Assembly: GCA_016929905.1 (NCBI GenBank)
Contig: JAFGHX010000234.1
Span: forward strand, 22,811 to 86,810
Direction: 5' to 3'
From: Kiritimatiellia bacterium
Lineage (GTDB): Bacteria > Verrucomicrobiota > Kiritimatiellia > JAFGHX01
Length of the DNA: 64,000 bases
Both the position numbers and the translations under genes were made by a program. Shown piece after piece: positions 34,204-43,821 of this stretch. Position 1 is the stretch's first letter; each line of letters begins with the position of its first letter. The notes beneath the pieces were generated by a model, which saw only the letters and a list, made by a program, of their open reading frames with translations, was not told the origin of the DNA and searched no databases.

Positions 34204-34930
34204 TTGACGCGTGGGGGGGAACGGGTGGGGGATGACGCCCGGCCATTGAGCGAAAAGAGCGTGCAATCCGCCGCGCGGCGGAGACGATCCGCGGAGGAAT
34301 TGGTCGCGCTGTTGGATTCCCGTGCCGTGACGCCCGTTCCGCCGTTCCTGCGGCTCGCGATCCTGGCGTGGGCCGGCGCGCCGTCCAAAGCCCAGCTCGG
34401 AAGAGTGGCCGTGCTGCGCTGTCCGCGGCCGGACGTATTCCACGCAATTGCCGGCGCCACGCGTCACAAGAGCTGCCTGTTGGGCCGTCTGGGCCCCGAC
34501 ACCTTGATGCCCGCACGCGCTTGGTTCGCAAGCGCCGTGCCTGGCGGAAAGTCGATCGACTACGAGGAATTGGCCCCGCCCCGTGTCACCCTCTATGCGC
34601 TTTCGCGCCTTCAGCCCGACGAATGGGTTGCGCCGGATGCCCTGCTGCCGCTGTGGAAACTGGCGTGCCCGAACCTGAGACTCCCGGCAGCGCTCGATAT
34701 ATGCCGTGCCGGCTTCGAATGCGGATGTCTGGAGAAGGCGGTCGTGCGGGAGCGCGCTTTGTTCCGGCCGGCCCCGCCCGAGGACATCGCTCCGGCGCCC
34801 GCGCCGGAAGACTACCTGGCAATCGTTGACGATGACGAGGTGGCCGTGGACCTGCGCCGCGCGCCGCCGGGCTACCTCTTGATCAAGCCCAATTCGAATC
34901 CACGGGCGAAAACGATGCATGACAGCGTGA
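34204..34930 (+). pseudogene. Fragment resembling the C-terminal part of a helicase-associated (Rv0862c-like) protein
   Basis: The frame has convincing coding character up to about 34925 (FLRLAILAWAGAPS, ALSRLQPDEWVAPDALLPLW, DICRAGFECGCLEKAV, YLAIVDDDEVAVDLRRAPPGYLL) and then runs on by chance over opposite-strand genes. The last segment resembles, as recalled, the region of helicase C-terminal-domain proteins that accompany bacterial XPB; an XPB fragment lies 1 kb downstream on the same strand. Both ends look truncated. The family assignment is tentative. Confidence 0.4.
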
Positions 34931-34965
34931 CATCGAATTCCGGCTTGCCGCGGCGGATTCTGCCG

Positions 34966-35316
34966 CTACGCCAGCATCAGTCTCATCGGCATCAGTTCGC
35001 GTGTGAAGGGATTCAGCACCAGTCCCAAGGCCTCCAACGTCATGGCCCCGAGCAGCGCTTCATCTCCCTTCTCGCCCATGATGACCTGGACCGTTCGTCC
35101 CTTGCCGCCGTATTCGACCCAGGCCTCCGACAAACGCCGAGTGATCACACGGCCGTCAGCCAAAGTGAACTTCAACTCGTCTATGGCTTCTATGCCCAAA
35201 CGCTTCCATATTCGTTCGGGCAACAGCGTGTATGTCGCGCCGCTATCCACGAGACAGTCGGTCTCGATCGCCTTGCGGCCCCGCCCCACATTCACAGTCA
35301 CTCTTGTCAAGCCCAT
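34966..35316 (-). CDS. Retropepsin-like (clan AA) aspartic protease
   Basis: A protein of 116 residues from the ATG at 35316 (MGLTRVTVNV), with GAGGGG upstream; MGLTxV is the usual start in this family. The catalytic motif appears as CLVDSGATYTLLP near residues 22-34, and GDEALLGAMTLEALGLVLNP near the C-terminus is the second conserved segment. Bacterial single-domain members act as homodimers and often lie in accessory or decayed regions; physiological targets are mostly unknown. It is embedded between truncated genes and is transcribed opposite to the helicase relics. Confidence 0.8.
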   Translation of the reverse strand: MGLTRVTVNVGRGRKAIETDCLVDSGATYTLLPERIWKRLGIEAIDELKFTLADGRVITRRLSEAWVEYGGKGRTVQVIMGEKGDEALLGAMTLEALGLVLNPFTRELMPMRLMLA

Positions 35317-35504
35317 GCCCCTCATCTCCTGTATCCAAGCGGGCAATGCGCCCAATCTCGCATATCTTCCAAATCGTTCGTTTTGCGTTGCATCCTCGTA
35401 CTCGGCCACGAGAGCACAACGAATCAACCGCGCCGAACGTTCGCGCCGCGTCACGCGTTAGCGCAAGACTATCATCCCACGATGGCAAAGCCAATCGCAA
35501 AGTT

Positions 35505-35779
35505 GCATTTCCGCAACATCCGTCACGCTGAAACTGGCAAGACTGCCGCTGCAACCGGAACCCTTCTACGCTCTCCAGAAGATACCAGTTCCCCCCGCCA
35601 GGCCAGTAGACGGCGATGTCTGTCTTCCCATCCCCGTCGTAATCGCCCGGCACGGGCACCGCCGCACCCCAGCCCCAATTCTGACCTCTCAGCGTCTCTG
35701 TACTGCTCTGCCACGACTTCCCATTATCCACGTCCGAATCGGAAGACGTTCCCGGATATATGGAGTGGCATCTCTCCAT
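35505..35779 (-). pseudogene. Fragment of an FG-GAP/VCBS repeat protein
   Basis: The frame contains QNWGWGAAVPVPGDYDGDGK followed by TDIAVYWPGGGNWYLLES, one complete repeat of the FG-GAP/VCBS kind with its calcium-binding DxDxDGxxD loop. Reading then breaks: EGFRLQRQ suggests a frame change. No start, signal peptide or neighbouring repeat is present, so it is a stranded piece of a large secreted beta-propeller protein. Confidence 0.65.
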
Positions 35780-35933
35780 GTGAAGCCTTGATGCCGGGCA
35801 TTCGCGTGCACGATCATGGACGCGTGACGGAGGTGTCGGAGGAGGAAAGGAAGCGCCGGTTCCGATGCCCGGCCGCCAAGAACGAACGCGTTTTTCGGAC
35901 GGCCGTGAAACGACTGGGACATGTTTTTCCGCG

Positions 35934-36300
35934 ATGCGCCACTACGATCCAAGCAACCCGCCGATTGTCCAGGGCGACGACTCCGCGCTCGTGGACGTGG
36001 ACAGCCCCCGCTACGAAGAGCGCGGGACGGGCTGGCGCGGTTCGCCGAACTGATCAAGTCGCCGGAGCATGCCCACACCTATCGCGTCACGCCGCTATCG
36101 ATCTGGAATGCCTGCGCGGCCGGGGTTGCGGCGGACGAGATCGTGGACGTGCTTGTGCGGTGTTCGAAGTCCCCGGTTCCCGAGCATGTCGCGGTGGAGA
36201 TTCGCGACTTCGCCTCGCGATACGGTCGTCTTCAACTGACGCGCGAGGATCGAGGCCTCGTTCTCGACACGGACGATGCCGCGTTGGCCGAGAAGCGGGG
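35934..36300 (+). pseudogene. Frameshifted N-terminal fragment of an XPB-type DNA helicase
   Basis: From the ATG at 35934 one frame reads MRHYDPSNPPIVQGDDSALV and DVDSPRYEE, then the frame changes near 36022 to DGLARFAELIKSPEHAHTYR, VTPLSIWNACAAGVAADEIV, VPEHVAVEIRDFASRYGRLQ. This is the damage-recognition-like N-terminal part of bacterial XPB/RAD25 helicases. Homology ends before the helicase motor, where the 3' end of the second CotH gene begins. It therefore has a frameshift and lacks all ATPase motifs. Confidence 0.7.
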
Positions 36301-36303
36301 GGT

Positions 36304-39300
36304 CTACTCGACCCAGGTCTTCGCCCTGTAGGCGCGCTGCGCCTGCGCCGTGTCGGGGATATGGCTCACTGCCTGGCCGGAGCCGACAATGTTTTCACAC
36401 CCGGGCACGGTCGCCCAGGCGCCGGCGGGCCCGCCGGCTTGCTCCTCCAACGAATAGTGGCGCGTCAGGCCTTCGTAGCCCGTGCCTTGGGCGGCGCGGG
36501 TCTGGAAAGAGACGACCAGTTCGCCGCCGGAACAGGCCAGGTCGACGGAAAACACATCCTGCCCATCGAGCGCCCCGGTTCCGGCGACGAACTCCTCGAA
36601 GTTCGAGTACCCGTCGCCGTCGGGATCGGCGTCCGGCGCACTGTCCGGTGAGGACGTGCTCAAGAACACCTCCTGCTCCCACGCGTCGGTCATGCCGTCG
36701 CCATCGTTGTCGCCGGGGATCCCGCCCTCGCGCCGCAGGGCGAGCGCGTTGAAATACGCCGTGCTGCCGCCGCCGTCCAACATCAGCGTGAATTCGCCGT
36801 CCGCGCCGGGCGCGACCGCCCGGAACCGGGCGACGTAACCGTCGAGCGTGTTCTCGCCGCTGCAAATCGTGACCGATGGGTCGGCCGCGCCGTCGAAATC
36901 GGCGCCCGCCGTGCTGGCGTTTTCGAACGCGGCCGCACCGGCGATCGTGACCGTCGAAAGGCGGTCGAGGTAGCCGCCCGCGCGGTTGCCGAACACCACG
37001 ACTTCGTAGGCGCCGTTCGTTTCCAGCCCGGAAAAGGTCAGGGTGATCGGGGCCGTTTTGGCGTAGACGAACCCGTTGCAGTCGACGATGCCGTCGAAAA
37101 CGCCATGCGCGTCCGTTCCCTGCGCGGGGGCGCCCAGCACGTCGTCGGCGACATTGCCGGCGTAGCTGTTGGCGAGCATGACGCCTGCCCCCGCGCCGGT
37201 ATCGTGGCGGACCAGTTCGACCGTGCCGGCCGCGCCGGTCGTGATGTTTTGGGTCGGCTGGCCGCTGAGCCAGCCGAGATCGTGGTACGCCGTCCACGGC
37301 TCGGACGCTTGGCCGGCGGCATTCACCGTGATGTTTACGGTCAGGACCACGGTATCGTTCGATGAGCCGGCGTTGTCGTGCACCTCGATGGTCCTCGCAT
37401 AGCGGCCAATCGGGACGGAAGTGTTGATTGTGACGGTGTGTGTCCGTCTGTCGCCCGGGCCGGAGGATGACCCGGACGTCGGCGAGACCGAATAGTGACT
37501 GGTATTCTCCACGATGGTGTAGTCCAGCGTGCCGCCGCCGCTGTTCCACACGTCGAACGAGAGAGCCGCGGAACCGTACTGCGCGACGCTCACATCGAGC
37601 GCCGTGGCGCTCACGGCGATGTCCGGCTGTTCGCTCTGACCGATCCGGCAGGCGAGTTCCATATCCATGAACAGGTCGCTGCTGCCGGCGTCGGATTGAT
37701 GCGTCTCCACCGCCAGGACGTTCAGCCCGCGAACCAGTCTGTCCGCATGCGTATCGATGTTGAATGTCTCCCAGGCGTCGGCCGCATGGCCGGCGGCGGT
37801 TGTGTTGTAGGTGACGGAGCCGCTGATGGAACCGCGCGCGACCTCCTGCCCGTTGAGATAGGCGACGAATCCGTCGTCGTAGCGCGCGCGCAGCGTTAGG
37901 GCCGTGATGCCGGATGGGGTGACGCCCAGCGTGAACATTTTGCGGAAGTAGGTGGTGATGTGCTTCTCGGCGGGGTTGTCGCCGTGGGAGACGGTCGTGC
38001 CGACTTCCGGATACGCATAGCCGAGCGGCGCGTTGCCGTCCTCCCAATCGCCGTCGCCGTAGGCGGTCGCGCGCCAGGCCGAGCCGAGATCGATCCCCTT
38101 GTCGTGGTAGCGCCAGCCGGCCGTGCGGGAGACCAGCGCCCCGGAATTGGCCGTACCCGGTGTGCCGCCGGCGCCTAGGCCGGCGGTCCAGTTCGCCGGG
38201 TCGTTCCCGTAGGCGATTGGATCCAATCGTTCCAAGGAGTGGCCGTCGCCGTCGGCGTTTTCCGGCCACGGGCTATTGTCATTGTATTTCACGCAGTCGA
38301 TCAGAATCCACGGCGTCCCTTCGGCGTCCGGGGTGTCCGGCCGCCACAGCTTGACGCTTTCGCCGCCGTTGTTCAGCCGGCCGGCGTAGGGGCCGAAGAT
38401 CCGCACGCCCGCCGGCACATCCGGATACGCCGCGCGAAAGGCGGCCTCGTTGGTGGGCACGACCAATGCGTACTCGCCCGCCGCAAGGGTCGTGCCGGCA
38501 GGGAAGGCATACTCCACGGCGGCGTCAAGTCGCCAGGTGTTTGTGGGGGCCGCCGGGTCGTGGAGCGGCACCGCGCTGTCGCTGATATTGACAAGTTCGA
38601 TGAACTCCTCGGACAGGTTGGACAAATCGGCCGGGTTGTACATCAACTCGTTGATGACGACGGGACCCACCCGTGGGTAGGCGTTCGAACTGCCCAGCGT
38701 GGTGGGCGTGCTCTGCGCCACGAAATCGGCGTCGCCGTCGCTTGTGACGTGCCGAGCGAACGCCACGCCGTTGGCCGCGCCGCCGAAACGCGCCTCGGCC
38801 AGGTACAGCAGATTGCCGGCCGCGTCCCACTGCGTGAGGTACACCGCCTCGCCGTGCGAATCGAGCGCGAAGCAGGACGGATCGTTTGTGTCGGCATTGA
38901 AGGCCGTCTCGTCGAAGACCGCATGGCCGCCGGCGGCCAGCGGCGGGCCGTCCGGTATGCGATACTTCCTGTAGTCGTCGCGGCTGTCGCTGATGTACCA
39001 GCCCCCGATATCCGCGGCGACCGGCCCGCCATTGTACAGTTCGATCGCGTCGACCTGCGGTGGGTCGGTGTGCGTGAGCGCTTCGTTGATGACGACGCGG
39101 TACGGCAGGCCGTCGTCGCGGCCGGGCGAGCCGCCGATCAGGTTCGAGGCGCGCCACGTGGCGGGGTCGTCCTGATCGCCGGCCGCATCGCCGGCCACGA
39201 GCGAGAACCCGGCCCCGTCCGCCTCTCGCGGCCACGGGTGCTTGTCGTTGTAGCGGACGGAGGTGACGGTGGCGCCGTCGCAATCCACCAGGGCGAGCCG

Positions 39301-42174
39301 TTCCCCTCCGTTGTCGAGCCGGCCCTTGCAGACGCCGAAGAACTGGACGCCGGGCGAATCTTTGACGCCCGGATACCGGCTCGCGAACGCCGTTTCATCC
39401 GCCACGATGACCGCGAATCGGCCCGCATCGAGCGTTGCGCCCGGCGGAAAGGAGTAGGTCGCGCCCGCCAGCCGCAACTCGGACAGACCGCGCGTCGAGA
39501 GGCCCGTGTTCTCGATCTCGACGAACTCGTATTCGCGCCCGCCGAGCGGGCTGTACATGATCTCGGTGATGCGGATTTTGCCGTAGTGCGCGGTGTAATT
39601 GAACGTGGCGGCGTTGAGCGCGCTCCATGTGCCCACGCTCTTCCTGACGCGCGCCCGCACGTGCGTCGTGCGCGTGAGGGCAACCGGGCCGGTGTAGCGT
39701 TCCGCCTCCGGGGCGATCGCGCCGCCCGGCGCGCGCGGGTCCGCGTCGCCCGTGACGTAGTAGATCGTGTAAGCCGGCGTGGACATGGTGAGTCTGAATC
39801 CGGCGGCGATCGCGCCGCCGTGTTGGTGAAACACGGGCGCCACGACGCTGTTGGGATAGAGCCCGCGGACCCTGAGCTGCGAGAGGACCGGCGCCTCGCG
39901 ATTGTGCAGGAACTCGTTCAGGAGGCGGTCACGTTCCGGGATCCATTCGTCGTCGCGCGTGCGCGGATGATAGTCGCTCAGCGTGCCGCCGCCGGTCCGG
40001 CTGAGGTAGTCGTCCCAGAGCGGGACCGACCAGTGGCTGCCCCTGTCGCCGATCAGCGTATCGCCCCAGCGCGCGGATTCCGGCACGACGGCGCGGTAGA
40101 TGATGCCGGCCAACTCCGAGTACCGCGCCTTGGCCGCCTCGGGCGTGAGGGCGCCGCCGTGGAACAGATGCTTGTGCGCGCGGTCGCCGAACAGGACTCT
40201 GTAGTCCCCGTTCGCCATCAGGTTCTCGTGAATGGCCCAGGGGCCCCGCGTGGCCGAGACGTCCGTGCCGATCGAATCCACCTCCATGCTGTCTTCGATG
40301 TCCCAGATGAAGAACTGGAACGGAACGAGCGGCGGCCCGCCGGTCGGGGAGCGGCGGCAGGCGAACCGGATGTTGTTGAACGTCCAGACCGGGGAGTAGT
40401 AGTAGTCCCAGTCGCTGTGGGGTTGGTACATGCAAATGATCATGTAGTCGATGAACTGCGGGATATCGAGCCACTCCGACATCTCCGCGTAGTTCGCGGG
40501 CACGGCCAGATCCTTGTCCCGAACCCGCAGCGTTTCGGCGAAGGCATGGGTGGTTCCGGCTTTGGCGGCATAATACGGCTCTTGTCGGCCCAAACCGCCC
40601 AGCACGTCGTAGTCTTCCTCTTCGCCTCCGTAGGTCTGGGCCAGCGTGTTTTGCCTGATCCGCTCGTGCACGTTGTACAAGCCCCAGTACAGGCCGTTGA
40701 TGTACAGGTGCACGAACCGGCCATGCGCCGCCATCCAGCCCATGTCGCGCTGCGTGCGCCGCCCCCACGCATCGCGCAGGAACTGGCCGCGTTCGGGCAC
40801 GTAGGCGAACGAGTCGTTCCCGCAGGAGCGCAGGCACAGATTATCGAAACTGTCCACCGGCGAATCGGGGAAGAGCGGATAGCTCAGCTTCGAAGGCCCG
40901 AACTCGCTCTTGAACATGAGCGAGAAGCTCTTCTTCATGGTCCTGTGGAAATAGCGGAACCCGGCGCCGGATATCTTGATGCCGCAGTCGATCTGGAACC
41001 CGTCCGTGCCGTCGGGATGGATCAGCTCGGCGGAAACCGCCCGCTCCCACTCGCTGCCGACACCCACGGCGTTCGGGTAGATTCCCTGATAGCGGTCGAA
41101 CATCTCGTCCGGGTCGCACACGATCGAAAGCGCCGGCAGCGATTTCAGGTCGCCTTCGATCGAGCCGCTGTAGGCGGGGTCGTCCACGACCTCCGGGTCC
41201 ATGTCGTACTCCGCGGGCACGTCCGTCTCCAGGTTCACGGACCGCCAGCGGTTCGGATAGCCGGCCGGGTCCGGCGGCTGTCGGATCACGCCGGCGGTGA
41301 AGATGTACGTCTGCGTATCGACGTCCGTGGGCTCGTGCTCGGCCTTGAACGCCGCCGCGCGCAGGCAGGTCGTCGTCGTGATGTGTACGACAGCCTGGCC
41401 GTTCGCGGCCGTCCCGTGCGAGTCCGTCGGCACGGTCCCGTCGGTGGTGTACCGGATCGTCGCGTCCGGGGTCGCCGTCCCGATCGTCACGTAAAACCCG
41501 GCATCGCAAAAACCGCGGTCCCGGCTGAACGTCGTGTCCGCGACCTTCCTGTACGAAGAAAGCTCGACGTCGAACTTGCAGTCGCTGCTGTCCACGCCCG
41601 CGTTGAACATCTGAACGGCAATCACGTTCTCGCCAGGCTCCAGGTAGTCGCCGGGATCCGGCAGCTCGCGGGTCTCATACGCGCCCGACTCGTGGTCGGC
41701 GGCGGCCTGCGAGGTGTGCAGCGGCTCGCCGTCCGGTTCGTTGCGGTCCGAAACCCGTTCGCCGTTGATCCACAGGATGTAGCCGTCGTCGTAGTCGACC
41801 TCGATCCGCAGCCGCGCTTCGGGCGGGAGCGCGGAAACCGTGAACGTCTTGCGCAGGAACACGCTGGGGTAGGTGTGGCGCATGTCGGGCAATTCCGTAC
41901 CGAACGGCGCGTCGCCGTAGCCGAACGGGGCGTTGCCGAGCGGCCAGGCGGAGGCGTCGAAGTCTTGCTCCCGCCATGCGCCGCGGGGATCGGAGGCTTC
42001 TGTGGTCCCCTTGCGGTAACGCCACTCCGAGCCGCGTGGAACCAGGACTTGCGCGTGCAAAATGGGCACGGCCGACGTCAGAAGACATAGCGTCGTTAGC
42101 CCGGCACGCACCAGCCGGCGGACGATTGCATGCCTAATCCGTTCACCGTCTGGGAACGCTCTTGAATCTGTCAT
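36304..42174 (-). CDS. Large secreted CotH kinase-family protein with lamin-tail domains
   Basis: A protein of 1956 residues starting MTDSRAF with GAGAGGA upstream and a signal peptide ending near ILHAQ. Order: galactose-binding-like module (WRYRKGT to VDYDDGYILWINGE), a beta-hexosaminidase C-terminal-like piece (ATIRYTTDGTVPT), CotH domain (SFSLMFKSEFG, NLCLRSCGNDSF, HLYINGLYWGLYNVHERIR, FFIWDIEDSMEVD), three lamin-tail domains (ITEIMYSPLGGREYEFVEI; INEALTHTDPPQVDAIELYN; INELMYNPADLSNLSEEFIE), a second galactose-binding-like module (WRYHDKG, YDDGFVAYLNGQ), the Ig-like and sandwich block shared with the first CotH protein, an Asp-rich DGDGMTDAW stretch and the terminal module ending AYRAKTWVE. 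Extracellular role inferred; target unknown. Motif AAACGTGCACAG lies 84 bases upstream. Confidence 0.9.
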   Translation of the reverse strand: MTDSRAFPDGERIRHAIVRRLVRAGLTTLCLLTSAVPILHAQVLVPRGSEWRYRKGTTEASDPRGAWREQDFDASAWPLGNAPFGYGDAPFGTELPDMRHTYPSVFLRKTFTVSALPPEARLRIEVDYDDGYILWINGERVSDRNEPDGEPLHTSQAAADHESGAYETRELPDPGDYLEPGENVIAVQMFNAGVDSSDCKFDVELSSYRKVADTTFSRDRGFCDAGFYVTIGTATPDATIRYTTDGTVPTDSHGTAANGQAVVHITTTTCLRAAAFKAEHEPTDVDTQTYIFTAGVIRQPPDPAGYPNRWRSVNLETDVPAEYDMDPEVVDDPAYSGSIEGDLKSLPALSIVCDPDEMFDRYQGIYPNAVGVGSEWERAVSAELIHPDGTDGFQIDCGIKISGAGFRYFHRTMKKSFSLMFKSEFGPSKLSYPLFPDSPVDSFDNLCLRSCGNDSFAYVPERGQFLRDAWGRRTQRDMGWMAAHGRFVHLYINGLYWGLYNVHERIRQNTLAQTYGGEEEDYDVLGGLGRQEPYYAAKAGTTHAFAETLRVRDKDLAVPANYAEMSEWLDIPQFIDYMIICMYQPHSDWDYYYSPVWTFNNIRFACRRSPTGGPPLVPFQFFIWDIEDSMEVDSIGTDVSATRGPWAIHENLMANGDYRVLFGDRAHKHLFHGGALTPEAAKARYSELAGIIYRAVVPESARWGDTLIGDRGSHWSVPLWDDYLSRTGGGTLSDYHPRTRDDEWIPERDRLLNEFLHNREAPVLSQLRVRGLYPNSVVAPVFHQHGGAIAAGFRLTMSTPAYTIYYVTGDADPRAPGGAIAPEAERYTGPVALTRTTHVRARVRKSVGTWSALNAATFNYTAHYGKIRITEIMYSPLGGREYEFVEIENTGLSTRGLSELRLAGATYSFPPGATLDAGRFAVIVADETAFASRYPGVKDSPGVQFFGVCKGRLDNGGERLALVDCDGATVTSVRYNDKHPWPREADGAGFSLVAGDAAGDQDDPATWRASNLIGGSPGRDDGLPYRVVINEALTHTDPPQVDAIELYNGGPVAADIGGWYISDSRDDYRKYRIPDGPPLAAGGHAVFDETAFNADTNDPSCFALDSHGEAVYLTQWDAAGNLLYLAEARFGGAANGVAFARHVTSDGDADFVAQSTPTTLGSSNAYPRVGPVVINELMYNPADLSNLSEEFIELVNISDSAVPLHDPAAPTNTWRLDAAVEYAFPAGTTLAAGEYALVVPTNEAAFRAAYPDVPAGVRIFGPYAGRLNNGGESVKLWRPDTPDAEGTPWILIDCVKYNDNSPWPENADGDGHSLERLDPIAYGNDPANWTAGLGAGGTPGTANSGALVSRTAGWRYHDKGIDLGSAWRATAYGDGDWEDGNAPLGYAYPEVGTTVSHGDNPAEKHITTYFRKMFTLGVTPSGITALTLRARYDDGFVAYLNGQEVARGSISGSVTYNTTAAGHAADAWETFNIDTHADRLVRGLNVLAVETHQSDAGSSDLFMDMELACRIGQSEQPDIAVSATALDVSVAQYGSAALSFDVWNSGGGTLDYTIVENTSHYSVSPTSGSSSGPGDRRTHTVTINTSVPIGRYARTIEVHDNAGSSNDTVVLTVNITVNAAGQASEPWTAYHDLGWLSGQPTQNITTGAAGTVELVRHDTGAGAGVMLANSYAGNVADDVLGAPAQGTDAHGVFDGIVDCNGFVYAKTAPITLTFSGLETNGAYEVVVFGNRAGGYLDRLSTVTIAGAAAFENASTAGADFDGAADPSVTICSGENTLDGYVARFRAVAPGADGEFTLMLDGGGSTAYFNALALRREGGIPGDNDGDGMTDAWEQEVFLSTSSPDSAPDADPDGDGYSNFEEFVAGTGALDGQDVFSVDLACSGGELVVSFQTRAAQGTGYEGLTRHYSLEEQAGGPAGAWATVPGCENIVGSGQAVSHIPDTAQAQRAYRAKTWVE

Positions 42175-42257
42175 GGGTTCCTCTCGCTTGATCTAGCGCG
42201 ACACCTCAGAACCTCCGTCACAGTCTGGCTTCCAGAGGCCAGTCGGCGAGAAGGGGC

Positions 42258-42269
42258 AAACGTGCACAG
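42258..42269 (-). promoter_or_regulatory. AAACGTGCACAG motif upstream of the second CotH gene
   Basis: Third copy of the motif, 84 bases before the start codon. On the minus strand GCGTTTTCC directly precedes CTGTGCACGTTT. Confidence 0.6.
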
Positions 42270-42365
42270 GGAAAACGCAACGAGGGTGCGAGGAAAACGC
42301 CTCGGGCGGCTGCTCTCGACGGCAGCGTCGCCGCCGCGGTCCGGCAGGTGCGCGAGCTCGTGTCC

Positions 42366-43691
42366 CTACTGGGCCCGGCTGATTTGTCCGGGCGGCGGAT
42401 AATGCCTGGCGCCCTCATCAACCACCAACACCCAGTCGTTGCCCCGGTACGGATGGCCGGGCGGCGTGAAAGACGTGCCGGACGCTTCCTCCGGCCGCGC
42501 CGCGCCCGTTCGCGGATCGTACCACCAGGCGTCGAAATCCTGCCACGGGACGTCCAGTTCGATGGGGTCGCCGTACGGCGAATACGCGAAGACGTATCCG
42601 TCCCCGCGTGTCGCGCGCTGGGTTCGCTCCCCTTCGCCGGGCGCGCGCAGCAGGGACTGGGCCGCTCCTCTGCCGGCGTGTGGACGCGACAACATCAAGT
42701 CCCGGACCGCCTTCATCTGCCAAGCGCCGGGGCTGTCCAGCAGGTCGATCCAGTACAGGTCCATCATCTCGAACCGCTCCTTCGTGCGCACCTTGCCCGG
42801 CACGTTGAAGCGCCACAGGTTCACGTGCCCGTACGTATGCCCGAACGATCCGGCGAACAAGGACCAGTACGCGGCCTGGCGCACGTCGTAGTCCGTGAAG
42901 AAGCCTCTTTGCGGGAGTCTGCCCACGGGATGCGCCTCGTAGCGCGGCTCGCCGTCCAGCACGGGCTTCGCGCATGGGCGCTGACAGTCCGTCTCGATCA
43001 TAAGGTCGTTGCGCAGGCCGAGCCTGGCGTGGCTGCTTTGGATCATGTTGAAATCCAGCCACTCCTCGCCGTGAAAGCAGAGGGCGGACGAGCTGTTTCC
43101 GCGGGGGTGAAAGGTCACCAGATGATCGGGGCAATTCCGCTTGTAGATCGCGCCCATCGCATTCCAGATCGCGCGGTCTTCAGGATCGCGTTCGTTGCCG
43201 CGTACGTCGCCGCCGTTGATCCAGATGATGTTCGGCCGCTTCGCATATCGCCGCGAAATCCATTCGGCGTAGGCGCAGCCGGAATCCATCGTGAAACGGA
43301 TCGGCGTCTCGTGATTCCCTCCGATATGATAGCCCCAGGTCGGCAGCAGGCCGATGTACAACCCGTGCTCGGCCGCCGTGTCGACGATATAGTCCGCATG
43401 CGTCCAGAAATTCTCGTCGCCCCGGGTGTCCGGCCGGGTGGGATCGTTGTCGAGCAAAGGCCGGTGCCCGTACACGTTCGGCTGGTTGAAATCCACGTTG
43501 TACCCCATCAGCGCAACCGCCTGGATGACCGTGAAACCCTTCGCCTGCCGGTCGGCGAAGTACCGCTTCACCTCGTCGCGGTTCAGGTGGATAAACAGCG
43601 CCCACGCCGTGTCGCCCAGCCAGAACCAGGGCGTGCCGTCCGCCCGCTCCAGGCTCCGCCTGTCCTTCGATATGTTCAGTCGCCAGTCCAT
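42366..43691 (-). CDS. DUF4038-type glycoside hydrolase (GH140-like) with C-terminal collagen-binding-like domain
   Basis: A protein of 441 residues starting MDWRLNISKDRR with GGAG upstream. The DUF4038 barrel begins with FWLGDTAWALF, and continues with VIQAVALMGYN, LLPTWGYHIGGN, YAKRPNIIWINGGD (the acid/base region in this family), and MIETDCQRP. A small beta domain at the end has GYVFAYSPYG and WQDFDAWWYDPRTG. Family GH140 includes apiosidase acting on pectic rhamnogalacturonan-II. No signal peptide is visible. Both the AAACGTGCACAG motif and the TGGA-N5-TCCA palindrome lie upstream, the only gene here with both. Confidence 0.87.
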   Translation of the reverse strand: MDWRLNISKDRRSLERADGTPWFWLGDTAWALFIHLNRDEVKRYFADRQAKGFTVIQAVALMGYNVDFNQPNVYGHRPLLDNDPTRPDTRGDENFWTHADYIVDTAAEHGLYIGLLPTWGYHIGGNHETPIRFTMDSGCAYAEWISRRYAKRPNIIWINGGDVRGNERDPEDRAIWNAMGAIYKRNCPDHLVTFHPRGNSSSALCFHGEEWLDFNMIQSSHARLGLRNDLMIETDCQRPCAKPVLDGEPRYEAHPVGRLPQRGFFTDYDVRQAAYWSLFAGSFGHTYGHVNLWRFNVPGKVRTKERFEMMDLYWIDLLDSPGAWQMKAVRDLMLSRPHAGRGAAQSLLRAPGEGERTQRATRGDGYVFAYSPYGDPIELDVPWQDFDAWWYDPRTGAARPEEASGTSFTPPGHPYRGNDWVLVVDEGARHYPPPGQISRAQ

Positions 43692-43760
43692 GCTTGACTC
43701 CTTCGCGCGATTCTCTTCTTCTGGTGATGCCCGCTTAACGACAGGTCGGGCCGCGTCCCA

Positions 43761-43772
43761 AAACGTGCACAG
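43761..43772 (-). promoter_or_regulatory. AAACGTGCACAG motif upstream of the GH140-like gene
   Basis: Fourth copy of the motif, 70 bases before the start codon and 37 bases from the palindrome at 43809-43821. Confidence 0.6.
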
Positions 43773-43808
43773 GAGGAGTTGTCGATCGGGTCCCCGTTTG
43801 ATAAAATT

Positions 43809-43821
43809 TGGATATTATCCA
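43809..43821. promoter_or_regulatory. TGGA-N5-TCCA palindrome between the GH140-like and esterase genes
   Basis: TGGATATTATCCA has perfect TGGA/TCCA arms. It lies in the 348-base divergent region 43692-44039, in an AT-rich island (AAAATTTGG ... CAGTAATTAG) that stands out from the GC-rich surroundings. The flanks match the other four copies when read on the minus strand. Confidence 0.65.

Noticed and set aside
35758..35782. Inverted repeat ATGGAG...CTCCAT considered as a sixth copy of the shared palindrome
   Set aside because: The spacing between arms is too long, the flanks do not match, and it lies in a pseudogene area without a downstream gene.
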